Of a stretch of 64,000 bases of DNA, positions 50,750 to 60,323 are shown in pieces. Source of the DNA: Prevotellaceae bacterium MN60 (lineage in GTDB: Bacteria > Bacteroidota > Bacteroidia > Bacteroidales > Bacteroidaceae); contig FZQZ01000009.1 of NCBI GenBank assembly GCA_900199555.1, positions 53,820-117,819 on the forward strand. The letters are read 5' to 3'. Every line of letters begins with the position of its first letter. Position 1 is the first letter of the stretch. The notes beneath the pieces were generated by a model. It made no database searches, was not told the DNA's origin, and saw only the letters and a program-made list of their open reading frames with translations. The position numbers and the translations under genes are program-made.

Positions 50750-51400
50750 TTACAGTGAGCGCAGCTCGTGTATGGTCTGCTCTGGTGTAGCACTCTTAAA
50801 TACATAGCTGCCACTCACCAGTATGTCGGCACCAGCCTTCACCAGGCGCGGAGCAGTATCCCCCTGCACACCACCGTCAATCTCTATCAGCGCCTTCGAG
50901 CCGCTTTCGTCAATCAACTTGCGCAGTTGTTTTACCTTTTGAATGGTATTCTCGATGAATACCTGTCCACCAAAGCCTGGATTAACACTCATCAGCAAGA
51001 CCATGTCAACGTCTTTGATGACGTTCTCCAATACACAGATGGGTGTGGCAGGATTCAGCGTAACACCAGCCTTCATGCCAGCCTGATGAATCTCTTGAAT
51101 CGTACGATGCAGATGTGTACAAGCCTCAGCATGTACGTTCATCATCATGGCACCCAACTTAGCGGTTCGCTGGATATAATTCTCAGGATGTACAATCATG
51201 TAGTGTACATCCAACGGTTTCTTGCATTTCTTGGCTACAGCCTCCAACACGGGGAAGCCAAAAGAGATGTTCGGAACGAAGACACCATCCATCACGTCGA
51301 GATGAAGCCAGTCTGCTTCACTGCGATTAATCATGTCTATCTCGTTGTCAAGATGCAGAAAGTCAGCTGCAAGCAGCGACGGGGAAACCATTGTAGCCAT
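50750..51400 (-). CDS. rpe: Ribulose-phosphate 3-epimerase
   Basis: TIM-barrel enzyme of 216 residues in the pentose phosphate pathway. VSPSLLAADFLHLDNEIDMI, WLHLDVMDGVFVPNISFGFP, DVHYMIVHPENYI, GVTLNPATPI, LLMSVNPGFGGQVFI and EIDGGVQGDTAPRLVKAGAD are all as expected. It lies 155 bases downstream of fmt and has no clear promoter box of its own, so it may share the fmt transcript. Confidence 0.97.
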   Translation of the reverse strand: MATMVSPSLLAADFLHLDNEIDMINRSEADWLHLDVMDGVFVPNISFGFPVLEAVAKKCKKPLDVHYMIVHPENYIQRTAKLGAMMMNVHAEACTHLHRTIQEIHQAGMKAGVTLNPATPICVLENVIKDVDMVLLMSVNPGFGGQVFIENTIQKVKQLRKLIDESGSKALIEIDGGVQGDTAPRLVKAGADILVSGSYVFKSATPEQTIHELRSL

Positions 51401-51555
51401 TTGTCAGATTTTTCTTTGTATTACACATTCGAGCGAACTGTTTGATAAACAGTATTGTCGATGGATGTGGTTGAAAATCATTGGGAGTAGAATGTTGCAT
51501 AGGCACTTTTTTTTAGAGTTTCTATTAATGAAACGCAGCACCCTACCCTTTTATT

Positions 51556-52539
51556 TTATTTTGATTGGAAAATTTTATCGCTTTTCAGTTTTTCTCTCAT
51601 ACCATTCAGGAAATCGGCAGCTGTCATGCGCTTCTTTCCCTCCAGTTGCAGTTCTTCTATCTCCAGCAATTCATCTGCAGCAGCAATATATAGATGCTTA
51701 CCATCTACTACGATGTCGCGCACAGCATTGGCTTTCTTGCCAGTCTTGCTAGCCTTATAGATTTTCAGAACGGTCTTCTTTCCTTCCGGATTCTCCAGCG
51801 TAGTCCATACACCGGGGTAAGGACTCAGTCCGCGGATAAAGTCATACACCTGCTTAGCCGTCTGTTGCCAATCTATCTCACAAGTCTCCTTGAAGATTTT
51901 AGGAGCATGCTTGATGGGCGCACCATCTATCACGCTATCTTGAGGAATGCTCTCCGGATGACCGTCTGCAGCAACAATGGCTTCGAGCGTCTCCAGACAG
52001 ATCTCGGCACCCAGATGCATCAGTCCGTCATAGACATATTCCACATTGGCATCATCGGGTATGGGAAAGTGTTTCTTCATGATGATACGACCAGTATCGA
52101 TGTCGTGGTCGAGGAAGAAGGTGGTGACACCCGTCTCCGTCTCACCATTGATTACTGCCCAGTTGATGGGCGCAGCACCACGATACTGAGGCAACAGGGC
52201 GGCATGTACGTTGAAGGTGCCATACTCAGGCATTGCCCATACCACCTCGGGCAGCATGCGGAAGGCTACTACCACCTGCAGGTTTGCTTGATACGAGCGC
52301 AACTGCTCTACAAAGGCAGGGTCTTTCATCTTCTCAGGCTGGAGCACTGGCAACCCATGTTCCACAGCATACTGCTTTACTGCCGAAGGCTGCAATACCG
52401 AACCATGACGCCCCACGGGCTTGTCGGGCTGCGTTACCACTGCCACCACATGATATTGGTTTTCCACCAGTGCCTGCAATGTCTCCACTGCAAACTCAGG
52501 TGTTCCCATAAATACTATACGTAAGTCTTCTTTCTTCAT
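51556..52539 (-). CDS. fmt: Methionyl-tRNA formyltransferase
   Basis: Formylates initiator Met-tRNA. A 327-residue protein with RIVFMGTPEFAVETLQALVE, the formyl-folate site FNVHAALLPQYRGAAPINWA, TGVTTFFLDHDIDTG and the C-terminal tRNA-binding part (ADELLEIEELQLEGKKRMTA). Own -7 box 29 bases upstream. Confidence 0.96.
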   Translation of the reverse strand: MKKEDLRIVFMGTPEFAVETLQALVENQYHVVAVVTQPDKPVGRHGSVLQPSAVKQYAVEHGLPVLQPEKMKDPAFVEQLRSYQANLQVVVAFRMLPEVVWAMPEYGTFNVHAALLPQYRGAAPINWAVINGETETGVTTFFLDHDIDTGRIIMKKHFPIPDDANVEYVYDGLMHLGAEICLETLEAIVAADGHPESIPQDSVIDGAPIKHAPKIFKETCEIDWQQTAKQVYDFIRGLSPYPGVWTTLENPEGKKTVLKIYKASKTGKKANAVRDIVVDGKHLYIAAADELLEIEELQLEGKKRMTAADFLNGMREKLKSDKIFQSK

Positions 52540-52567
52540 ATCTATACGTGCAAATGCTTTTGCAACT

Positions 52568-52576
52568 GCAAAAATA
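52568..52576 (-). promoter_or_regulatory. -7 element of fmt
   Basis: TATTTTTGC on the minus strand. Confidence 0.6.
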
Positions 52577-52605
52577 CAAAAAAACAGCGAAAGTGCAAAA
52601 CAAAA

Positions 52606-54723
52606 TTACGATTTCATTCGTTCTTGTGCCTCTTTACCTGCACCTGTGCCCTTATATTTGCTACGAGTAGCATTCAAACGATAGATAACTGAGAAATACA
52701 GCTTATGCGTAGAGAATCGATTATTCTGCTGGATACGATAGTAGCCCATATCAGAAAATTCGTTCATACGATAGCGCTGGAAGATGTCGAGCACGGCAGC
52801 ACGCAGGGTGAGCGATTTATCGCGCAGCAGTGTCTTCTGCGCCACAATTCCCATACGCAGTCGGTTGTAGTCATTATAGAAATTCTGATTATGGCCACGC
52901 GAGCGGAATTGCATGTTGATATCAAACTTCCAACCATACTTAAGCATGAATGTGTTATAGACATTCGCCGTATATACGGGCTTATTGTAATAAGTACGTC
53001 CGTTCTGCAAGTCCAGATAGAAGTCTTGCTTTTCTACGCCCATCGTTGCATTCAGCGACCAGATGCCTACACTGGGTGTCAGTTCCAGATAGGCACTATA
53101 CGTATTGATGGGACGATCGAGATTGATATGTTTCACCAGCACGGCATCATTATCGCAGAGATAAGCCCACTGACTGATGGGATGCTTGCAGCGCTCATAC
53201 GAAGCAGTAAAACTCACCCACTTCCATGCCGCATTCAGTGTCAGGTCGTATATACGCTCGTTGTACAGTTGCGAATTACCTGCCTGCAACGAATAACGAC
53301 TGATATAGGTTACGGCATCATTCATGGCAAAAAAGCTCGGGCGATTCACCTTCATGCTATACGACAGTCCCGCCTGCACCTTCCCCAGTGTCACCGCATA
53401 GGCAGCAGTAGGAAAGAACTCGTCCATCGAGCGATGCAAGAAATCATTATTCTTCGCATCGTCATAGTCGTAGAGCGTATGCTCATAGCGCAGTCCCACA
53501 CTGGCGTTGCCATATTTCCCGAAGTCACAGTTATAGTCAGCAAAAGCCGCAATATTGTTCTCGGTGATATCCGCATCCGTATTGGCAATAGTGGTCTTGT
53601 CTATCCAATAGGTGTTGTATCGCTTGGCAAAGGTCATCTCCGTACCCGCCTCTATCTCACCCTTCCACAAGGGATAAGAGAGCACCAGCTTGGTAGCATA
53701 CAATCGACTATCAGAGCCCGACTTGCTCAGCACGAAATCATTGTCTATCTTACTGAGTTCCACATTCTGGCGATCGGTATCCACCCCACCTGTCATAAAG
53801 TCGAAGTTAAAGTCGATACCCAACTTCCCCACCTTACCATTATAATAGGTATTGGTCAATAGTCCCAGAGGCTTTGTCTCCTTACTCGTCTGTTCCGAAT
53901 AGAGATGGTCTGTCAGCACGTCATTCTCGAAGATGTCTGAGTCGTAAATCACCTTATTCGTACCACCCAAGAAATGCGTCAAGTCAGCACGCGCACCCAC
54001 AAAATGGTCATCGGCTATCTGCCAGTTGGCACCCGCTGTATAAGTCAGCGCATTGTTCTTCCAGGTCATCGTGTAGGGTCCCGTCTGTCGGAACACCTTA
54101 CTGGTGAAGGTAGTCTCTTCCAGTGTGCTATACTGTCGGGAGTCCTGATGGAAATAATATACAGAACCAAACACATCCACCCCACCCTTGCGATAGTTCA
54201 TGCCGAGCTTACCATAAGGGCGACTAAACCCATAGCGCAAGTCCTGTTCATTGGTCATGCTGAGGTCCATGCCCAGACCTTCGCCTTGTATCTTCTTAGT
54301 ACGAATACGCACCACTGCACGCACCGTAGCGTCATACTGTGCACCAGGGTTATTGATTACTTCCACATCACGGATGTCACCACTCTGCAAGCGTTGCAGC
54401 TCACTGGCGTCACGCATCATGCGCCCATTGATATAGATAACAGGACTGCCCTTTCCCAGCACTTCCGGACTATCCTCCGTCCCCGTCATGCCAGGCACCT
54501 TCACCAGCATTTCGCCTAATGTCCCTGACTCTGCCAAAGGCGTACCCTGCACGCGTGTCACCATTGCATTACCCTTGATACGCGTGTGGGGCAAGTTGCC
54601 CTTCACCACCACCTCCTGCAATGCCTGCATCTTGTCTATGGCCTGAAGTGTATCCTGTTCCTGTCCCATCGCTACAGTATGCGTGAGACAGGCCAACAAT
54701 CCTATGACTATATACCTATTCAT
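52606..54723 (-). CDS. Outer-membrane beta-barrel protein with TonB-type plug
   Basis: A 705-residue outer-membrane protein. Signal peptide MNRYIVIGLLACLTHTVAMG, then LQEVVVKGNLPHTRIKGNAM and a plug domain to about 155 (TLGEMLVKVPGMTGTED, GSPVIYINGRMMRDASELQR, DVEVINNPGAQYDATVRAVV). The barrel resembles the OMP_b-brl_3 group. The usual N-terminal carboxypeptidase-like domain is missing. It starts 4 bases after the LiaF-like gene, so the two share the transcript with the repeated operator upstream. Likely envelope stress or peptide/siderophore transport; substrate unknown. Confidence 0.85.
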   Translation of the reverse strand: MNRYIVIGLLACLTHTVAMGQEQDTLQAIDKMQALQEVVVKGNLPHTRIKGNAMVTRVQGTPLAESGTLGEMLVKVPGMTGTEDSPEVLGKGSPVIYINGRMMRDASELQRLQSGDIRDVEVINNPGAQYDATVRAVVRIRTKKIQGEGLGMDLSMTNEQDLRYGFSRPYGKLGMNYRKGGVDVFGSVYYFHQDSRQYSTLEETTFTSKVFRQTGPYTMTWKNNALTYTAGANWQIADDHFVGARADLTHFLGGTNKVIYDSDIFENDVLTDHLYSEQTSKETKPLGLLTNTYYNGKVGKLGIDFNFDFMTGGVDTDRQNVELSKIDNDFVLSKSGSDSRLYATKLVLSYPLWKGEIEAGTEMTFAKRYNTYWIDKTTIANTDADITENNIAAFADYNCDFGKYGNASVGLRYEHTLYDYDDAKNNDFLHRSMDEFFPTAAYAVTLGKVQAGLSYSMKVNRPSFFAMNDAVTYISRYSLQAGNSQLYNERIYDLTLNAAWKWVSFTASYERCKHPISQWAYLCDNDAVLVKHINLDRPINTYSAYLELTPSVGIWSLNATMGVEKQDFYLDLQNGRTYYNKPVYTANVYNTFMLKYGWKFDINMQFRSRGHNQNFYNDYNRLRMGIVAQKTLLRDKSLTLRAAVLDIFQRYRMNEFSDMGYYRIQQNNRFSTHKLYFSVIYRLNATRSKYKGTGAGKEAQERMKS

Positions 54724-54727
54724 CTTT

Positions 54728-55282
54728 CTAACAGTTCTTGATACTTACACCACCAATAATATTGCTAGCCACCACATGCAGATAGTGGGCCTGTGGATTA
54801 TCGTTTCTCAGTGTCTCATTGCCTACCGCACCGAAGATGCTACGACTCTTCACAACGACATTCACCGTAGAGGGCACAAATAGTTCCACCCCTCCTATGA
54901 AGGTATGGATATCTATCTCTTCATCCTCGGTGATGATGGCATCGCGCAAGTCCAGACGAATACCACCAAAGCTGGCATCCAGGCGAGCACCATGGAATGC
55001 CTCACCTCTATATACATACTCATCGCCTCCAAAACTTACCGCACAGCGAATGCGCTTACCATCCTCATTCACGGGTATGGGGCGCTGCAACCACTGGTCG
55101 CGATCACGACGATAACTGTTAATCAGCAGCATTCCTCCCACATAGAGCAGGAATACGGGAGCGATGTAGTTGGTCCATGGCTGCTGCCAGAGCCAGTCAA
55201 GGCACACAAGATTCCACATGTCAGCCAGCTTCAGCAAAGCGGCCACGATAAAAATAATACCGATAAAAGTTCTTCTTGACAT
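54728..55282 (-). CDS. LiaF-like membrane protein
   Basis: A 184-residue protein. Two N-terminal membrane spans (FIGIIFIVAALLKLADMW, YIAPVFLLYVGGMLLINSY) precede a C-terminal beta-helix-like domain of the LiaF/cell-wall-active antibiotic response type (YRGEAFHGARLDASFGGIRL, DLRDAIITEDEEIDIHTFIG, GVELFVPSTVNVVVKSRSIF). ATG 55282 starts the first membrane span; the upstream frame crosses the promoter. In Firmicutes LiaF restrains an envelope-stress kinase; here the partner would be the nearby LytTR protein, which is inference. First gene of an operon with the barrel protein. Confidence 0.85.
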   Translation of the reverse strand: MSRRTFIGIIFIVAALLKLADMWNLVCLDWLWQQPWTNYIAPVFLLYVGGMLLINSYRRDRDQWLQRPIPVNEDGKRIRCAVSFGGDEYVYRGEAFHGARLDASFGGIRLDLRDAIITEDEEIDIHTFIGGVELFVPSTVNVVVKSRSIFGAVGNETLRNDNPQAHYLHVVASNIIGGVSIKNC

Positions 55283-55317
55283 AATAATAACTAATTTTAC
55301 GTGAATAATTTCTGACT

Positions 55318-55326
55318 GCAAAATTA
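55318..55326 (-). promoter_or_regulatory. -7 element of the LiaF-barrel operon
   Basis: TAATTTTGC on the minus strand, 36 bases before the LiaF-like ATG; exactly 27 bp from the repeat element at 55353. Confidence 0.65.
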
Positions 55327-55352
55327 GTTACCCTCGTCAATCTATGCAAATA

Positions 55353-55389
55353 TCTGGGATATTCTGCTCGTTTCTGTGATAAATGGCAC
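55353..55389 (-). promoter_or_regulatory. Tandem direct-repeat operator, copy A (candidate LytTR site)
   Basis: Read on the plus strand: TCTGGGATATTCTGC then TTTCTGTGATAAATGGCAC after three bases. Two TCTGNGAT cores are 20 bp apart. It matches copy B at 60324-60360 at 33 of 37 positions and sits the same 27 bp from the -7 box. Confidence 0.7.
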
Positions 55390-55416
55390 TTAAAAACGCT
55401 TCTATCCCACTGATTA

Positions 55417-56325
55417 TCACACTTCTTTGATGGCCTCTTTTACCTGTGCCATATTGCTGCGCGACACAGGGATAGCCTCGTGACTGTGCTTGATAACCAA
55501 CTGCATAGAGCCAGTCTTTGACACAATCTGCTCCACTTGTCCCAGATTGACGAGGAAGGCACGATGACAGCGTACTATCATCGGATAATCCTGCAAGTCT
55601 ATTTCCATCTGCTTAGAGGTTGCACGCAGCATATCGTTGCGCACCTGTCCATCGCGCAGATAATACACCTTCACATAGTTTCCCACCGTTTCTATATATA
55701 GCAGGTGGGCGATGGCCAGCGTCACCGTTTCATTGGTGGTACCCGTCAGCGTGATTGTTGCCGGGAGTGCTGCTGCGGGCGTCTCTCCCTGTTCAGCCTT
55801 TTCCTCCAGCGCCTCTTCTTCCTTGCTCTGCTCCTGCTGCATCTTCTGCAACTGTTCGTTCAGCAGTCGTGTCTCTTCCAGTTCTGCCATCAGGTAGCGA
55901 CTGCGGAACTTAAAGCGCCAGAACATACCAATGGCAAACGAGCAGAAGCCGATAATCAGCAGTGTCTCCAGAAAGTTGCCCCACGACAACTGGTTACCCT
56001 CCACGCGCTCATTCAGCACAAAGTGGCGATACAGGCTGAGTATCAATGCCACCAGTGGCGTGTTGAGGATTTGAAACCAGAGATTACGGCGAATGATATA
56101 CGATACCCCCCTTTTCGTGGAGCGTGGTTTCTTTACGATATATTTCAGCGTGCCCTCTGTTATCAGACAGCAGCTAAAGCCTATCAAGAAGAAGGCCAAT
56201 ACGTGCACATACATCTGCCATTGCCAGGCAGCCAGTCCGAAGGGCTTAAAGATGGTTAGGGCGAATACGATAAATGCGGTACTAATGGTTCTTACGCCTA
56301 TGATTTCTTTCTTATCTTGACTCAT
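55417..56325 (-). CDS. LytTR-family membrane transcription regulator
   Basis: A 302-residue protein with four membrane spans in the first 140 residues (ISTAFIVFALTIFKPFGL, YVHVLAFFLIGFSCCLI, ILNTPLVALILSLYR, FLETLLIIGFCSFAIGMFW), a coiled coil (RLLNEQLQKMQQEQSKEEEA) and a C-terminal LytTR DNA-binding domain (LAIAHLLYIETVGNYVKVYY, RATSKQMEIDLQDYPMIVRC, HRAFLVNLGQVEQIVSKTGS). There is no receiver domain, so it is a one-component, membrane-held regulator. It overlaps no gene but lies 2 bases after the CDF gene. The two repeated elements in this region are the obvious candidates for its targets. Confidence 0.9.
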   Translation of the reverse strand: MSQDKKEIIGVRTISTAFIVFALTIFKPFGLAAWQWQMYVHVLAFFLIGFSCCLITEGTLKYIVKKPRSTKRGVSYIIRRNLWFQILNTPLVALILSLYRHFVLNERVEGNQLSWGNFLETLLIIGFCSFAIGMFWRFKFRSRYLMAELEETRLLNEQLQKMQQEQSKEEEALEEKAEQGETPAAALPATITLTGTTNETVTLAIAHLLYIETVGNYVKVYYLRDGQVRNDMLRATSKQMEIDLQDYPMIVRCHRAFLVNLGQVEQIVSKTGSMQLVIKHSHEAIPVSRSNMAQVKEAIKEV

Positions 56326-56327
56326 TG

Positions 56328-57227
56328 TTATTGTTTGATTTTAATGGGTTCCATGTGGAGAGTTACGTGTGTCTGTTCTCCAAAGCGTTCTTTTAGTTTA
56401 CGTTCTATGGTGGTGGCACGCTCATGCACGATATGCAGTGGCAGACTGCCATCCATGCGCACATGGGCTTCGATAGCCACGCGGTTTCCTATCCTTCGTG
56501 TGCGCAGGTTGTGAGGTTCCTGCACATCGGCAAACGATTGGATAATGTTTTCTATCTCCTGTTCTGTTTCTTCGGGCAGCGAGCATTCCGTCAGGTCTGC
56601 GCTACTGGTCCTCAGCAACTCCCAAGCCACCCTCACCAGCATCAGTCCTACGATGATAGAGGCCAGCGGGTCTAGCACCGTCCATCGCTGTCCCAGCCAT
56701 ATAGCGCCACCGATACCTACTGCTGCTCCTATGGAGGATAGGGCGTCGCTGCGATGATGCCATGCGTTAGCTATCATCACGGGCGAGTCCAGTTGCTTTC
56801 CTTTCCGGGCGGTATATTGGTATATCAGCTCTTTGATGACTATCGACAGCAGTGCTGCCCATAGTGCTATCCATCCGGGTGCTGCCAGCGCCTCGCCACC
56901 CCACCATGCTATCAGCTTCAGACAGCCCGACACCACGATGCCTGTTGCAGCAGCCACCAGTGCCAGCCCTATCAAGAAGGTAGCGATGGTCTCATACTTG
57001 CCGTGTCCATAGTCGTGCGAGCGGTCTTGTGGTTTTGCACTGATACTGACAAATACCAGCACCACCACGTCGGTGATAAAGTCGGATAGCGAGTGTACGG
57101 CATCGGCTATCATTGCCGAACTATGCCCCAATACCCCCGCAATAAACTTAAAGGTAAGCAGTGCCACATTACCGACACTACCTACCAGTGTTACTTTGTA
57201 TATCTCTTTCTCACGACTCACACGCAT
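56328..57227 (-). CDS. Cation diffusion facilitator transporter
   Basis: Inner-membrane exporter of divalent metals (Zn, Fe, Mn or Co) of the CDF family, 299 residues. Six-span body with SSAMIADAVHSLSDFITDVV and MIANAWHHRSDALSSIGAAV giving the H/D metal-site residues, and a C-terminal cytoplasmic domain (GNRVAIEAHVRMDGSLPLHI). The start is set at ATG 57227 because the longer frame begins at a TTG inside the -7 box. It is followed 2 bases later by the LytTR gene. The metal cannot be told from sequence. Confidence 0.92.
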   Translation of the reverse strand: MRVSREKEIYKVTLVGSVGNVALLTFKFIAGVLGHSSAMIADAVHSLSDFITDVVVLVFVSISAKPQDRSHDYGHGKYETIATFLIGLALVAAATGIVVSGCLKLIAWWGGEALAAPGWIALWAALLSIVIKELIYQYTARKGKQLDSPVMIANAWHHRSDALSSIGAAVGIGGAIWLGQRWTVLDPLASIIVGLMLVRVAWELLRTSSADLTECSLPEETEQEIENIIQSFADVQEPHNLRTRRIGNRVAIEAHVRMDGSLPLHIVHERATTIERKLKERFGEQTHVTLHMEPIKIKQ

Positions 57228-57250
57228 CTTTGTTTTTATGTTTTCAGTCT

Positions 57251-57259
57251 GCAAAGATA
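57251..57259 (-). promoter_or_regulatory. -7 element of the CDF-LytTR operon
   Basis: TATCTTTGC on the minus strand, 24 bases before the CDF ATG. No copy of the repeated operator is found upstream of this one. Confidence 0.65.
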
Positions 57260-57286
57260 CATGATATCATAGAAAATTGCAAATTT

Positions 57287-58144
57287 TTATTTCAAATCTT
57301 TCATACTTTTTCTATCAAACACGATAGTTTCCGTGCGCGATATGCTCATCGCCGCAAAATAGCCCAGACATCCGCCCGTTATATTGCTGTGCGGATTAGC
57401 CCCACTACCCTGCTGACTGGCTCGCAACTCGCTCAGGTAATTATGTACGGTGCGATCTACGGTCATCAGCTCTACGGTGATGCGGTCACCGTCATACAGT
57501 ATCCATTTCCAGTTCTCCTTCTCGTCTTCGTCCATCATCTTCTCGCTCACGGTCACCATATCTACAAACACCTTACCCGGTGGACAGCCACGATCGTCGA
57601 AAGTATCCCACGCATAGGGCTCTGTTTGCGTATGGCCCTCAAAGTGCGGATGTGATGATACGCGATGCATCTGAAACCAGTAGTACGTACGCTCGTTGGG
57701 CACTGGGTCTTGTGCCCACATCTCGAAACTAATCCATCGCTCGTTCATCATGGGAAACCACATAAACTCATACGAGTCAATCGTTGCCTGCGCCTGCATC
57801 TCTGAGGTAGCCTCATAGTGTTTGCCCTCAAAGTCCACACTCAGCTCGTAGGTCACACCCGGCACACCCGTCATTGCTGAGTAGTAGCAGTCTTTCTCCG
57901 CATCATACAGTAGCGGTGTTGTGATACCCTCTCCCGTGATGGTGACGATGGCTCCCTGCAAGCAGTGGGCGCGTTCTGCGTTGTCCACCGAGCGACTTCT
58001 GCTTACCACCACCGTGCTTCCCTCGTTGGTCACTCTTCCTTCTATCACCACGATGGGGTCCACCTCGTGGAAGTCGAAGTCTATCTCTTTCGTACACGCT
58101 GTGAATAGTACCACAGCCAAAAGCATATATAGTATATTTCTCAT
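57287..58144 (-). CDS. DUF4249 lipoprotein
   Basis: Lipoprotein of 285 residues; signal peptide MRNILYMLLAVVLFTAC. DUF4249 features: DPIVVIEGRVTNEGSTVVVS near the N-terminus, an immunoglobulin-like body (LLYDAEKDCYYSAMTGVPGV, YELSVDFEGKHYEATS) and a conserved C-terminal part (ITGGCLGYFAAMSISRTETI). DUF4249 proteins are regularly encoded next to TonB-dependent receptors and probably act with them at the surface. It starts 6 bases after the receptor gene. Confidence 0.9.
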   Translation of the reverse strand: MRNILYMLLAVVLFTACTKEIDFDFHEVDPIVVIEGRVTNEGSTVVVSRSRSVDNAERAHCLQGAIVTITGEGITTPLLYDAEKDCYYSAMTGVPGVTYELSVDFEGKHYEATSEMQAQATIDSYEFMWFPMMNERWISFEMWAQDPVPNERTYYWFQMHRVSSHPHFEGHTQTEPYAWDTFDDRGCPPGKVFVDMVTVSEKMMDEDEKENWKWILYDGDRITVELMTVDRTVHNYLSELRASQQGSGANPHSNITGGCLGYFAAMSISRTETIVFDRKSMKDLK

Positions 58145-58150
58145 TTTCTA

Positions 58151-60238
58151 TCAATATTTAATGGTGAATGATACCGAGGGCACTACGCCAAACAGTGAGG
58201 TCTGCTGCACCTTAGTACCTGTTGGTTTGTCGTCGTCGTTCAGGAATTGTATCACGAAGGGGTTGTAGTGGCCATAGGCATTATATACGCCCACCGACCA
58301 TATATGTGTAGCCTTGCCATGCTTCTTGGTATAGGTAGCGCTCACGTCCAGTCTGTGGCATGCCGGTGCACGATAGCCGTTGCGCTCATGATAGTAGTAG
58401 AAGGTGGTGCCATCCATGTCATACTTTGCCGAGGGTGCAGTCAGTGCCTGTCCTGAGTTATAGTGCCAGGTGGCAGCCAGTTCCCAAGCCTTCGACAACT
58501 TATACATCGCCACGATAGACAGGTCGTGCCTACGGTCGTTGGATGCAGTGTACCATTGTCCGCCATTGATGCCCTCAATCTTATTGTCCGACCACGCCAG
58601 CGTATAGGATATCCATCCCGTCAGCGCTCCCTTGTTCTTGTGGGCACACAGTTCCATACCATAGGCGCGCCCCTTACCTCCCAGTATCAGTCGTTCTATC
58701 TCTATCTCCGAGTAGAACAGCTTTCCGTCGCGATAGTCATACACGTTGTTGATGCGCTTATAGTAGGTCTCTGCTGAGAAGTCGTACGCCCCATCCGGCG
58801 TGATGCCCGTCCATCCCAGTGCTATCTGGTCGGCCTGTTCGGGCTTCACGATGTTACTGGTCATGGTATATCGGTCAAAGGGCATCGACATCGAGCCATT
58901 GCTGATGGCGTGGATATCCTGCGAGGTGCGACTATATCCCAACTTCAGACTGTGCAGGGGGCTCAGCTTCAGCTTGGCACTGATGCGAGGCTCCACGTTG
59001 GCATACGTCTTCACGATGTGTCCGCTCTTGCTGTCTATCGTCTCTGTGATGTCGCCCGCCTTACTAATCTGATAGTAGGGAGCGCCACCCAATACTGAGA
59101 AGAGGTGCAGCCTCACACCTGCCGACAGCTCCAGATGGCTGCCTATGCGCCAGTCGTCGCTTATCCAGAGGCCACCCATCAGTGCATTTCTGCGCTCACG
59201 CTCGTGCAGTGTCACGATGTCCCACTCTGCCGACTGCAACTGTAGGAAGGTACCCTCCAGTCCGTAGTTCACGCTGTGCTTACTGTCTGGTCGCCATGTC
59301 TGCTGATGGCGCAGCGTGGCATGGCGTATATAGCCCTTCATCTTGTAGTAGCTGCTCAGCATGTCCATGCCCATGTCGCTCGAATAGTTGCTATACGCCA
59401 GCTTCGTGTTGGCATAGCGTTGGTCATTGAAGGTGTGCAGCCAGTTGGCAGTAGCAGCCGTATTGCCCCATTCCATCATCATCAAATCCTCTACGGCCAT
59501 ATTGTCGCGACCATGGAAGAACGACAGTGCCAGCACGTCTTTAGGCGACAGGCGGAAGTTCAGGCGCACGTTTGTATCATAGAAGTGTAATGTGTTGTTC
59601 TTATATTCATCGCTCAGTCCTAGAAACAGGTCCAGATACGAGCGTCTGCCTGCCACCAGAAACGACGACTTGTCTTGTTGTATGGGTCCCTCTGCCATCA
59701 CCTTTGCCGATAGCAGTCCTACCGATGCCCCAAAGTGATAGTTGTTCATATCGCCCGAACGCGTACTGATATCAAATACCGACGACGAGCCACCTCCCAA
59801 CTGGGCAGGCACCAAACCCTTATATAGCGAGCCACTCATCAGCGCATCATCATTAAAGGTAGAGAAGAGTCCCATCAGGTGTCCCGCGTTATAGATGGTG
59901 GCTCCGTCCAGCAGTATCAGGTTTTGGGCTGCCGTACCGCCACGCACCTGATAGCCGCCAGAGCCTTCACTCTCACTCTTAATGCCGGGTAATAGTTGTA
60001 TACTTTTAATAATATCCTTCTCGCCAAATAGCGAGGGCACCTTGGCTAGCGTGGCTATCTCCACCTTTTCTACACCAATCTGCACCTCGTCAACTCTTTT
60101 CTGTGCCGAGCGCGAATTGACAGTCACCTCGCGCAGCGTCTCTTCGTACGCCACGTCCGCGCTCTGCGCCCTACCCGCTATGGGTAGGGCCATCAATCCA
60201 ACCATCGCGGTTGTTTTCCAAAATACAATCTTTTCCAT
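58151..60238 (-). CDS. TonB-dependent receptor paired with DUF4249
   Basis: A 695-residue outer-membrane transporter; ATG 60238 gives the signal peptide MEKIVFWKTTAMVGLMALPI, cut near GRAQ. A short segment with LREVTVNSRSAQKRVDEVQI leads to the plug (PSLFGEKDIIKSIQLLPGIK, GGYQVRGGTAAQNLILLDGA, FSTFNDDALMSGSLYKGLVP) and a barrel ending in an aromatic-rich strand (SVSFTIKY). The N-terminal carboxypeptidase-like domain found in most DUF4249 partners is missing. Own promoter with the repeated operator 27 bp upstream. Substrate unknown; peptides or metals are possible given the CDF neighbour. Confidence 0.9.
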   Translation of the reverse strand: MEKIVFWKTTAMVGLMALPIAGRAQSADVAYEETLREVTVNSRSAQKRVDEVQIGVEKVEIATLAKVPSLFGEKDIIKSIQLLPGIKSESEGSGGYQVRGGTAAQNLILLDGATIYNAGHLMGLFSTFNDDALMSGSLYKGLVPAQLGGGSSSVFDISTRSGDMNNYHFGASVGLLSAKVMAEGPIQQDKSSFLVAGRRSYLDLFLGLSDEYKNNTLHFYDTNVRLNFRLSPKDVLALSFFHGRDNMAVEDLMMMEWGNTAATANWLHTFNDQRYANTKLAYSNYSSDMGMDMLSSYYKMKGYIRHATLRHQQTWRPDSKHSVNYGLEGTFLQLQSAEWDIVTLHERERRNALMGGLWISDDWRIGSHLELSAGVRLHLFSVLGGAPYYQISKAGDITETIDSKSGHIVKTYANVEPRISAKLKLSPLHSLKLGYSRTSQDIHAISNGSMSMPFDRYTMTSNIVKPEQADQIALGWTGITPDGAYDFSAETYYKRINNVYDYRDGKLFYSEIEIERLILGGKGRAYGMELCAHKNKGALTGWISYTLAWSDNKIEGINGGQWYTASNDRRHDLSIVAMYKLSKAWELAATWHYNSGQALTAPSAKYDMDGTTFYYYHERNGYRAPACHRLDVSATYTKKHGKATHIWSVGVYNAYGHYNPFVIQFLNDDDKPTGTKVQQTSLFGVVPSVSFTIKY

Positions 60239-60288
60239 TAACATTAACAAATTTATTTCACTCTTATTCTTTCGTTATGTTTGACGCT

Positions 60289-60297
60289 GCAAAAGTA
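60289..60297 (-). promoter_or_regulatory. -7 element of the TonB receptor-DUF4249 operon
   Basis: TACTTTTGC on the minus strand, 51 bases before the receptor ATG. Confidence 0.7.
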
Positions 60298-60323
60298 CAA
60301 TAAGTTGCAATAACCACCAAATT

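Noticed and set aside
52705..53862. A 385-residue plus-strand open frame opposite the barrel protein
   Set aside because: It is antisense to a well-supported outer-membrane protein and shows no domain; long antisense frames are common opposite barrel genes with this codon use.
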